Assembly (NCBI GenBank): GCA_003990745.1
Contig: RBNI01006089.1
Span: 1-11,751 of the forward strand
Reading direction: 5' to 3'
DNA length: 11,751 nucleotides
From: Jimgerdemannia flammicorona
Taxonomy: Eukaryota > Mucoromycota > Endogonomycetes > Endogonales > Endogonaceae
Position 1 is the stretch's first letter. Every line of letters starts with the position of its first letter. The notes below the pieces were generated by a model. The model worked only from the letters and a program-made list of their open reading frames with translations, was not told the DNA's origin and made no database searches. This document shows positions 1 to 8,129 of the stretch, one piece after another. A program made the translations under genes and the position numbers.

Positions 1-6
1 TTTTTT
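1..6 (-). other. Start of the retrocopy poly(A) tail
   Basis: There are six T on the plus strand at the very edge of the window, placed where the poly(A) tail of the histone retrocopy should begin. The tail length and the flanking target-site duplication cannot be seen because the window starts here. Confidence 0.6.
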
Positions 7-27
7 CTATACACAAACTCAAGTGAG

Positions 28-33
28 TTTATT
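28..33 (-). promoter_or_regulatory. Polyadenylation signal AATAAA of the H3.3 retrocopy
   Basis: The plus strand reads TTTATT, so the minus strand reads AATAAA, lying 253 nt past the pseudogene stop. About 21 nt further on in the minus direction is an A-run at the window edge. That spacing is normal for a vertebrate cleavage and polyadenylation site. The signal is inherited from the parental mRNA and has no function now. Confidence 0.8.
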
Positions 34-746
34 TTGTACAAATCCACAAAACATGCCATAAAGCAGGCGGCAATATATACACAGCAAGGCAAACAACAAA
101 GCTACCAATATTAGAAAACGAGATGCTTGCGATAAGTGCAACTCAGAGGATATGTATAATATATAACAAAAAGCATGACAGGAGGGCGGGAATACCACAG
201 GCACATGATGCCAATGAGGAGACCACCAGATGATGTTATCATGAAGGGAGCAGATAGGATGAGGATACAGATAGGAACAGGAGAGTTTATGACCGCTCAC
301 CACAAAGGCGATGGGTAAGCTGAATGTCCTTGGGCTGGATGATGACACGCTTGGCATGGATCGCAGCAAGGTTAGTGTCTTCAAACAAGGTGACGAGATA
401 AGCTTCAGAGGCCTCTTGCAAGGCACCAATAGCAGAGCTCTGGAAGCACAGGTCAGTCTTGAAGTCCTGGGCAATTTCACGAACAAGGCGCTGGAAGGGT
501 AGCTTGCGGATCAGGAGTTTGGTCAATTTCTGGTAGCAATGGATCTCATGAAGAGCGACGGTACCAGGCCTATAGTGATGGGGCTTCTTGATGCAGGGGC
601 AGATTTGTGGGCGGCCTTGGTGGTAAGCTGCTTATGAGGAGCCTTGCCACCAGTAGACTTGTGGGCGGTTTGCTTGGTATGGGCCATTGGTTCAGATGTG
701 TGGTGAAGCTTTTTGTTGAGAGAGGAGAGGGAGTAGGAGAAGAGAA

Positions 747-2150
747 AGAGGTGCTGTGGAGGAGGCATTGAAGGTTGGATTAGTAGTTGGGGAGGTGTGT
801 GTTCCGATGGCACGTTGTCTGAAGTAGGATCCCAGGGTGGTCCAACTGCTGGTGAAAGGAGTGCCGATGGTGACAGCAATAGAGACAAGAAAGAGGGTTG
901 AGGACTTCATGGCAGAATATAGAGAGGTGGTAGATATCAGATTTAGGGTCTGGGAAGGGACTATGCTCAGGACTGGGGACATGGATGTGTGGATTAGGCT
1001 GGCTGAGAAGGAAGCTACTGGGAAGGCAAGGGACTGGCCTTCAGCAATGGTCTGGGGAGCGATTTTATATAAGGTTATGAGGGTGAAGGGAAGTGAGGAG
1101 GAGGAGGAGGATTTGTTGGAAGCACTAGAAGAGTTGGAGGGTGCTGTAGAGAAGCAGGTGAAGGCTTGGGCGGCTTTCATGGAGGTAACACACTTGGAGG
1201 TGGTGGATGGAAAGCAGATTCGAGTGAACAAGAAGCAGTGGAAAAGAGATCAGGGGCGTAGGAGGCAGAAAGAGTTGCTGGCCAATCTGGACAATAGGCC
1301 ACTGGGGAATGTGAGTGAGGGGAAGGGTGCCAGGGGAGCCATAGTGAGTATCTGGGCTGGCAAGGGGGAGGGGAAGGACAAGAAGGAGGCAGGGGAGAGA
1401 GAGGAGAAGACTAGCAAGGATCTATATGCTGATGGTATGCTAGAGGTTTGGGAGGAGGATTGGGAGGGCTCCCCTACCCCTACCCCCCTTATTAGGCATG
1501 GCCCGGCTTCCCGAAACAGAGTAGTAGAGGATGTGCAAATGCGAGGGGCCCAGAGGGTACAATTCGGGGTTCCGAAGGTAGTATATGGTGGACAGATAGT
1601 GGCTGCTGGTGAGGAGGAACTGGTGGATGTCTCAGAGGTATGGGATGAGTCTGCGAGTGTCAGAGCTGACACCACCATATTGGATGGTGGGAGGCTGGCG
1701 ACTCCGGGGGGGAAGGAGGTGGGGAACTTACTTTGGATGCGCTGGATGATAAATGACCTGGCGGCAGAAGAGTTGGGGGAGGTGGACTTGTGGGTGATGA
1801 GTGATGAGTACTGGTCAGAAATACTGCAGGAAGATGGAGTGAAGAAGGCATTGAAGGTGGAAATTCTTGTGGTGTATCTAGCAGAGGAAGGGTATGAGGT
1901 GGATAAGGAGAGAGAGGCAGAGATGGCAGTCATTGCGGGAGAGAGAGCTGAGTACTGCTGGAACAAGTGCCATGGACTGCAGCTCTGGCAGGAGGTGTAC
2001 ATTGAATACTGGGAGGAGTTCGAGGAGAAGGCAGATGATGAGATGAATGAACTGCTGGCTGGATTGGAGGCTCAGAGGATGGAAGAGGAGGAGGTGGCTG
2101 CAGAGCACAATCTGGACATGGTGCAGGAGGAGATAAGCTTGGAGCAGTAG
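747..2150 (+). pseudogene. ORF1 of LINE copy A, 5'-truncated
   Basis: ORF1 proteins bind the element's RNA and form the retrotransposition particle. The reading frame matches copy C ORF1 from about residue 210 onward. It is read from near 747 and has one TAG at 825-827, where copy C has Trp. It is then open for 437 codons to the TAG at 2148-2150. An RRM-like stretch ([19 protein letters not shown], then TGDMDVWIRL) is followed by a Lys/Glu-rich linker. A conserved acidic C-terminal region follows, with KDLYADG, GAQRVQFG, TPGGKEVGNLLWM and AEYCWNKCHGLQLW. No CCHC zinc knuckle is visible. The missing 5' part may have been cut off by the histone retrocopy. Its long openness contrasts with the badly decayed ORF2 downstream. 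Confidence 0.82.
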
Positions 2151-2180
2151 AGATCGATTGACAACATAGCATATTTCATT
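2151..2180 (+). other. ORF1-ORF2 intercistronic spacer, copy A
   Basis: There are 30 nt between the ORF1 stop and the ORF2 ATG. The bases just around the ATG closely match the 31-nt spacer of copy C (ATGAACAGTAC is shared), which supports this ATG as the ancestral ORF2 start. The two frames do not overlap, so ORF2 would have been reached by reinitiation or an internal entry rather than by frameshifting. Confidence 0.7.
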
Positions 2181-4291
2181 ATGAACAGTACAATCAACAT
2201 TTTTTCTTTAAATGTGAATGGGTTACGGGGGCTACTCAATGTAGAAACATTTTTTCTTGGATGAAGGGATTGGAGGCCAATCTCTTCCTATTGTAGGATA
2301 TTAGGTATAAAGATGATTCAGATAAGAGGGAGTGGATGAAGGAATGGGGAGGTGCAGCGATTTGGAAGGGCAAGGTTGGAATTTTGGTTCAGAAAGGCAG
2401 AGGGGAGATACAGGATGTGAGATGCTGGGGAGAGAGACTAGTCTGGGGAGAGTGGATTCGTGCAGGTTGGGAGCCAGTTACAGTTGGCTCCTGCTACTGT
2501 CCTGCGGTATGGGGTGAGCAGGTAGATTGGATGATAGGTTTACTGGAGAGCAGGAACTTTGTAGAGACTGGGGTGGATATGCTTGGAGGTGACTTCAATA
2601 TGGTTCGGGACACACTATTGGATAGAACAGATGGAGGATGAGGTGCTGAGAGCAGGAGTGGAGGACTGGCGGCATGGGAGGAGGTCGAGAGACTAAGTGC
2701 ACTGGTAGATGCTGGGAGAGAGTGCTGGGGGAATAGAAGGGTTTATACACATTGGGCAGGGGGTCTGGGGATGAGAATTGACTGGATTCTGACAGCCAGC
2801 TGCTGGGGCCTAGATGTTTGGAAGTCACTAGAGATAGAATGGTGTCCATGGTTGGATCACTGGGGGCTTTTGGGACAGGGGCACTTTGGGGGAAGTGGGG
2901 ATGGGCCTGGACATTGGTGCCTCAATTCCTCTTTGTTAGATGACAAGACCCAGTGGGATGGGTAGACTATGGACATTCAGCAGAGGGTGGAGGATTGGTG
3001 GCAAGAAGGTGTCTCAGTTGGAGTTCAGTGGATGAGGATGAAGGAGATGGTCAAGATTTATTGGAGTAAGGCTGGCAAGGAGGCTGGGAAGCAGAGGAGG
3101 CATAGAGTGCATTGGGCTTTTGCTAGATTAACTAGGCTCCTGGAGGAGTGGGTGAGGTTAAAAATGCTGGAGGGAGAAGATGATTGGAGGTTAATGAGGG
3201 TGAAAATGGAGGTTGGGGAACTACAACGGATGCTGCGGGAAGAGGAGGAAGCGAGGGTACAGAGTTTGGCAGCACGTCTCCGCTGGCAGGATTTGGAGGA
3301 AGGGGAGAGGCCTTCCAAGTTTCTTACAAGGGCTCTTAGGGTGAGATGGGTACAGCAACAGTGGGAAGAGGTGTTAGACTCTGAGGGTATACTGGTGCAT
3401 AGTGTACAGGACATTCTTGGATCGCTGAAGAAGAGATAGAGTGGATTGTGGAGTGAGGAGGAGGGTGGGGCAGATGCTGTGACTATTGACCGAGCATTGG
3501 ATGATTAGAGTCCCAGGGGTGATGGGAGAGATGACAGTATTGTGCGACTCCATTCTACAGACTGGGAGGTGGGTGGGGGAGCAGGACCTTGGGCTGGTGA
3601 TGTTACTCTATAAAAACAAAGAAAGGCAGGAGGATTGGAGGAACTGGTGGCCAATAATGTTGCTTGATATAGACAGGAAGTTGGTGACCAAAGTGGTGGT
3701 GGCGAGACTATAGAAGGTGGCCCAGCAAGTCATGGGTATGGAGCAGAGGGGATTTGTGGGCAGTCGGCTCATCAGGGATGGCACTGCCTGAGTACATGGC
3801 ATTATTGAAGGGGCAAGAGCCTGTGGACTGAATGGGTATCTAGTCTTCTTGGACCAGGAGAAGGCCTATGACCAGGTGTAAAGGGTCTGGCTGGTGAAAG
3901 TTTTGGATAGGATGGGGGTTCTGTCCCAATTCCGGTCAGCGATGGTCAGCCTACTGGAAGGGAGTAGGGCTGCGCTCATGTGCAATGGTCATCAAGAGGT
4001 AGTATTCCCCTTGAGCAGGGGGGTGCCCCAGGGGGACCCACTGTCCCCCATTTTGTACACTCTTTCTCTGGAACCCCTTATGGATAGAATTAGGCGGAAG
4101 ATAGAAAGACTCTCTGTTTTTGGCATAAGATGGAAAGTTGGAGCCTTTGCAGACAATATGGTGGTTGGTTTAGGTTCAATTGCTGACGTTGAAGAGCTCA
4201 AAAAGACTGTGGAGTGGTATGAGGAGCACTTGGGAGCGAAGTTGAATTGGCATAAGTATGAAACAATGGTGCTCGGCAATAGTCTAGTAGG
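2181..4291 (+). pseudogene. ORF2 (endonuclease-reverse transcriptase) of LINE copy A, ruined
   Basis: This is the remnant of the enzyme that nicks target DNA and reverse-transcribes the element RNA. In order it shows the endonuclease start (NIFSLNVNGLRG), the GGDFN motif at 2585-2599, RIDWIL and LDH. A basic helical linker follows (about 2969-3440). Then come RT motifs with FLDQEKAYD, GVPQGDPLSPILY and FADN at about 4146-4157, and LNWHKYE. A 1-nt deletion near 2245 and a deletion of about 140 nt near 3508 shift the frame; the larger one removes the region matching copy C about 9459-9602. Stops lie at 2294, 2639, 2963, 3437, 3506, 3711, 3789 and 3879. The second RT catalytic Asp is Asn. The sequence ends in the RT thumb region at the junction with copy B. 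Confidence 0.85.
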
Positions 4292-5985
4292 GCCAGACTA
4301 AGGTGGCAGGGGCTTGAGGAGAGAGAGAGGCCTACTAGGTATTTGTCTAGACTCCTCAAAGCCAAGCAGGTGAGACATCGGTGGGATGGGGTCTTTGATG
4401 CTGAGGGAGAATTGGTACATGGTATGTAGCAGATCCTGGGGGTATTGAAGGAGAATTGGTGGGGTCTGTGGAGTGAGAAGGAAGGGGGTGCTGATGCTGA
4501 GGTGATTGGTGATGCACTGGAGGAGTGGGAGCCACTGGTGGTTGAGAGTCTAGGGGACTTAGTCTTGCCAGTCCAGGAGGAGGAGATTCAAGGAGTCCTG
4601 GCAGCGACTAAGCTGGGTACAGCGCCAGGGGAGGATGGGTTACCATGGGACTTCTGGAAGAAGATGGCGAAAGTTCCTGGAATGCTGGGAGAGATGGCTG
4701 CACTCTGTGACTATGTTCTTCTAAATGGAGTGTAGATTGGTGAACAGAACTTAGGGCTGGTGGCCCTGTTGTACAAAGATAAGGGCAGACGTGAAGATTG
4801 GAAGAACTGGAGGCCAATCATGCTTCTGGATATAGATCAGAAGTTGGTGACTAAGGTTATTGTTGCAAGGCTACAGAAGGTTGCTCAGCAGGTGCTGAGT
4901 GAGGAGCAGCGGGGCTTTGTAGGAGGTAGACTCATCAGAGATAGAACTGCCTGGGTGCATGGCATTATTGAAGGAGCCCAGGCCTGCAGACTGGATGGCA
5001 GACTGGTTTTCTTGGACCAGGAGAAGGCCTATGACCATGTTCAGTGAGTTTGGCTGGGCAAGGTGCTGGACAGAATTGGTGTTCCTCTACAGTTTAGGGC
5101 CTCTATGTTGAGTTTGTTGGAAAGTAGTAGAGCAGCACTGATGTGTAATGGTCACAGGGGTTTGGCATTCCCCTTGGGGAGAGGAGTTCCTCAAGAGGAT
5201 CCGCTGTCCCCTATCCTTTATGCACTCTCCTTAGAACCTCTGATGGATAGAATCCATAGGAGGGTGGCTGGGCTCTCTGTATATGGTGTGGAGTGGAAGG
5301 TGGGGGCCTTTGCAGATAATATAGTAGTTGGACTTGGATCAGTAGCAGATGTAGAGGCCCTTCGGGATACAGTAGAGTAGTATGAGGCACACTCGGGAGC
5401 AAAGCTCAACTGGCATAAGTGTGAAATGATGGTGCTGGGGAATGGGCTAGTGGGAGATATCATTGGAATAATTATCTCCACAGGAGAGGTGGTGTGGTAT
5501 CTCGGTATCTTCCTCTCTGTATATGGATCAGTCCTGCTATGGATATGGTGGGAGAGGAGGGTGGACATTTGGGGGGAGGCTCTAAAAAGTTGGTGGGGTC
5601 GTCACATCTCCCTGACGGGACAGGTGGTGATTCTGAATGTATACTAGTTCCTCAAGCTGTGGTATGTGGCATATCACTTAGACTTTCCTGCTTGGGTGGT
5701 GAAGAGGTTGATGAAACTGGCTAGGGACTGGATTTGGGCAGGCAGAAGGACCCAGATTAGTTGGGATACCCTTGTGGAGCCAGTGCTTAGGGGAGGCCTG
5801 GGCCTTGTTGATCTCCCTAAGTGCCTATACTGCCTGCGAGCTTGGTGGTTGTGAAGGGCTGTTGAGCTACAGAGTGGAGGTTGGGTACCGTTGATGAAGA
5901 AGGTGTGGGAGATGAGAGTCTCTCCCCAGGGGTCCTCGGGGGATCTGCTCTCTTTGGTGGGTCTGAATGGAAGTCGCCGGCTACA
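4292..5985 (+). mobile_element. LINE copy B, Tx1-like, 5'-truncated and interrupted
   Basis: This segment is a direct repeat of copy C 9222-10917, differing at roughly 7% of sites over the 490 nt compared by eye. It begins in the middle of ORF2 at GCCAGACTAAGG, exactly where similarity to copy A stops. This fits a 5'-truncated insertion into A, with only one or two shared bases at the join. It ends after CTACA at 5985, where copy C 5'UTR sequence starts. Its own 3' end is missing, presumably displaced beyond C. B and C belong to the same subfamily, so B's insertion came before C's, but not by a great deal. Confidence 0.85.
4292..5985 (+). pseudogene. ORF2 fragment of LINE copy B (reverse transcriptase and C-terminal part)
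   Basis: The fragment stays in one reading frame for its whole length, with no frameshift, but carries stops at 4427 (TAG), 4733 (TAG), 5045 (TGA), 5378 (TAG), 5645 (TAG) and 5852 (TGA). It starts in the basic linker before the RT (RLRWQGLEERERPTRYLSRL). The RT fingers follow (LGTAPGEDGL), then GFVGGRLIRD, LVFLDQEKAYD, GVPQEDPLSPILY and FADN at 5309-5320. LNWHKCE, YLGIFLSVYG and the conserved post-RT segment (ISLTGQVVILNVY, then KLWYVAYHLDFPAWV) come next. GVPQG has become GVPQE, and the second catalytic Asp is Asn, so it could not work even without the stops. The endonuclease part is absent through 5' truncation. Confidence 0.87.
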
Positions 5986-6070
5986 CCACCTTTCTCCAGT
6001 ACTATTCACATTACACAAGCTTCAAGCAACAGTTTTTTTCAACACAAAGCAGAGGAAAGGTATTATAAAC
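5986..6070 (+). promoter_or_regulatory. 5'UTR of LINE copy C
   Basis: These 85 nt separate the last copy-B-like base from the ORF1 ATG. The stretch is less G-rich than everything around it and contains a T7 run. It matches nothing else in the window, as expected for the 5' leader of an element whose other copies here are 5'-truncated. Full-length LINEs usually carry an internal promoter in this region, but no specific promoter motif can be identified. The exact 5' end is uncertain by a few bases. Confidence 0.55.
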
Positions 6071-8098
6071 ATGTCTTCGAGCAAGAGTTCCAATGGGTAT
6101 GCTGGGTCTGGTGGACCTGGGGTCTTTGGCTGGCAGCAAGTTGGGAGGGGTTATGGCCTGGGGATGGGGGCCTTTGGAGGGTCGATGAGTGGTGAGAGTG
6201 CTGGAGGAGGGCTGGTGTCAGGTGGAAAGGGAGGAGGGACTGGCCACATGAGTTTTGCTGACAAGGTGAAGGGGAGTAGATGGTCGACAGAAAGCTGGGC
6301 TGGTGCTGTGGTGGGGAAGGGCAAGGCAAGCCCTGGAAGGGGGGGAGGTTCTCTGGCTGAGGGTATGAGCATAGGGTCTGGAGGTGTTGTGGCTGGGGGC
6401 GGGACTGCTGATGGCAGCATGATGGTGAATCAGGAAAAAAAAAGAGATGTGACGGCTGATGGCCAGGGGGGGCAGGGGTTCCCATTGCAGAAGGGGGACC
6501 TGGCAGATGGTGTGACGGGACTGGCAGTGGCTCCGTTACTCAAGAAGTCGATCTCGGAGTTCACAGCTATGTTGTGCTTCTGGGGCTTGGCAGTGATGGC
6601 AAGGATGGTCCTGGGGCTTATTTTGAAGCAGGTGGCTGGGGCGGCCTCAGTGAAATTCCTGAAAGGTCTGGAGGGAGTGGAGGTGGGCTTTGAGGAGGTG
6701 GGCCCACTGGAGGAGGCACTGAGAGCTGGAGTGGCAGTTGGGGAGGTGGTGGTCCCTATGATGCACTGTTTGAGGTGGGACCCCAGGGTAGTATAGCTGA
6801 TGGTAAAGGGGGTGTCTACAGTGACGAGGGTGGAGACAAGGAGGAGAGTAGAGGAGGTGATGGCGGAGTATGGGGATGTGGTGGATGTTGGCTTTCAGAT
6901 GTGGGAGGGGACGAAGATTAGGACAGGCGATGTCGATGTCAGGATTCAGCTGGCAGGGAGGGAGGCCACAGAGAAGGCGGGTGACTGGTCCTCAGTGTTG
7001 ATGTGGGGCACCTTCATTTGTAAGGTGTTGAGGGTGAAGGGGAGTGAGGAGGAGAAGGAGGATTTGCTGGAGGTATTGGAGGAGATGAGTGGTATGATGG
7101 AAAGGCGGGCAATGGCCTGAAAGCTCTTTGAGGAGTTGATGCACCTGGAGATTGTTGAGGGGAAGCGTGTGCATACTGACAAGAAGCAGTGGGAGCAGGC
7201 CCAGGGGCACTTGCGACAGAGAGAGCTCTTGTCGAGTATGACTGGAGGGGAGAAGAGGAAGGCAGATGGGGCTGGAGAGGCTGGAGGGGTCAAAGCCAGT
7301 ATATGGGCTAGCGAAGGAGGAAAGGAGGCAGTGGTGATAGAAGAATGGGCTGCGAAGGTGCTGGGCAAGGATCTCTATGCTGATGGTACCTTTGAGGTTT
7401 GGGAGGAGGAGTCGGATGGCACCCCCCCCCCACTTGTCAGAAGGGGCCTGGTGGAGCAACGAGGGGTGGCCGAAGATGATCTGATGCAGGGAGCTCAGCG
7501 AGTTATCTTTGGAATCCCTGATGTGGCAAAAGGAGGCCAGATGATAGTGGTTGGTGAAGATGAGCTGGTGGATGTTCCAGAGGAGGAGTGGAATGAGGAT
7601 GCCAGTGTAGGTGCTGATACTACAATGCTGGATGCAGGGTGGCTGGGGACCCCTGGAGGGAAGGAGATTGGGAATCTGTTGTGGATGAGCAACATGATGA
7701 ATAACCTTGTGGCTGAGGTGTTGGGGGAAGTGGATCTGAGGGCCATACCAGAGGAGCACTGGGCATAGATTCTGCAAGGTGATGGAGTGGTGGAGGCGCT
7801 GAAGGTGGAGATTCTTGTGATCTTACTGGATGACAAGGGTTATGAGGTGGATGAGGTGAGGAAGGCAGAGCTGATGGTTGTTGCTGGTGAAAGGGCTGCC
7901 TACTGTTGGGCAGAACGCCATGGGTTGAAGTTCTGGCAGGAGGCCTGTGGGAATTATCAGGAGGACTTTGAGGAGAGAGAGGATGGGGCAATGGTTGAAC
8001 TTCTGGAGGGATTGGAGGCACAGGAGGCTGCAAAGAAGGAACTGGCTGCAGAACACATCTTGGATTTGGTACAGGAGGACTTGGGTGCAGATTTGTAA
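6071..8098 (+). pseudogene. ORF1 of LINE copy C, full length with three stops
   Basis: One reading frame of 676 codons runs from ATG 6071 to TAA 8096-8098. It is broken only by TAG at 6794, TGA at 7118 and TAG at 7766; at the second and third of these copy A has Trp and Glu. Residues 1 to about 145 are rich in Gly and Ser (MSSSKSSNGYAGSGGPGVFG, later MSFADKVKG). Residues 155-340 form the likely RNA-binding core, including PLLKKSISEFTAML and an RRM-like VEEVMAEYGDVVDVGFQMW. From about 430 an acidic C-terminal region is shared with copy A (KDLYADG, GAQRVIFG, GTPGGKEIGNLLWM, AYCWAERHGLKFW). There is no zinc knuckle. A run of ten C at 7422-7431 encodes prolines and keeps the frame. ATG 6071 is chosen because upstream sequence is 5'UTR and then unrelated copy B. 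Confidence 0.83.
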
Positions 8099-8129
8099 AG
8101 GAGAGGCTCAATCTTTAACATTATTCCTC
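8099..8129 (+). other. ORF1-ORF2 intercistronic spacer, copy C
   Basis: There are 31 nt between the ORF1 TAA and the ORF2 ATG, and ORF2 lies in a different frame from ORF1. Similarity to the copy A spacer is highest just before and across the ATG. Length and position are preserved between two diverged subfamilies, which suggests that this compact arrangement is ancestral. Confidence 0.7.

Larger units (their letters stand above)
1..745 (-). pseudogene. Processed pseudogene of histone H3.3
   Basis: This is a retrocopy of an mRNA for replication-independent histone H3, the nucleosome core protein. On the minus strand the start codon is at 687-685 and the TAA stop at 289-287. The N-tail is recognisable and keeps lysines 4, 9, 14, 18, 23 and 27, while arginines 2, 8, 17 and 26 have become His. 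A 10-nt deletion near 590 removes the TGGV part after SAPA and shifts the frame. Beyond it, [12 protein letters not shown] and the histone fold ([20 protein letters not shown]) continue in the other frame to GERS. The residues [15 protein letters not shown] fit H3.3 rather than canonical H3. The copy has no intron, about 280 nt of 3'UTR, AATAAA and a terminal A-run, which are marks of a processed retrocopy. The right limit is uncertain by about 15 nt because the 5'UTR runs into LINE ORF1 sequence. It cannot make H3. Confidence 0.93.
746..4291 (+). mobile_element. LINE copy A, Tx1-like non-LTR retrotransposon, truncated at both ends
   Basis: This is the oldest-looking of three related LINE fragments. 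It carries the last two thirds of ORF1, a 30-nt spacer, and ORF2 through the endonuclease and most of the reverse transcriptase. The order ORF1, APE-type endonuclease, RT defines an L1-superfamily LINE. RT motifs such as FLDQEKAYD resemble the Tx1 clade (clade assigned from memory, not by search). It aligns with copy C from about 6700 to 10387 but is clearly more diverged than B is, so it is probably a separate subfamily. The left end meets the histone retrocopy head to head. At 4291/4292 it stops abruptly where copy B begins. Its 3' part is absent and may resume beyond the right edge. Confidence 0.85.

Noticed and set aside
19..486. 155-codon open frame on the minus strand over the histone pseudogene
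   Set aside because: It covers the 3'UTR and an off-frame part of the H3 coding remnant and resembles no protein family.
287..687. Functional histone H3 gene on the minus strand
   Set aside because: A 10-nt deletion shifts the frame, many invariant arginines are lost, and there is no intron but a poly(A) tail. It is a processed pseudogene.
1250..2002. 250-codon open frame on the minus strand
   Set aside because: It is the Ser/Pro/Thr-rich antisense shadow of G-rich LINE ORF1, has no recognisable domain, and the sense frame is conserved with copy C.
3563..3592. G-quadruplex near the copy A RT region
   Set aside because: Only three close G-runs are present; the fourth is more than seven bases away, so the canonical pattern is not met.
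4281..4300. Shared target motif for the B and C insertions, as in site-specific Tx1 relatives
   Set aside because: The left flanks (AGTCTAGTAG and CGCCGGCTACA) share only a few bases, and the right flanks are outside the window, so target specificity cannot be supported.
6992..7777. 261-codon open frame on the minus strand
   Set aside because: It lies antisense to copy C ORF1. Its openness follows from the strand asymmetry, since few T/A-rich stop triplets arise on the C-rich strand, and copy A shows no matching protein.
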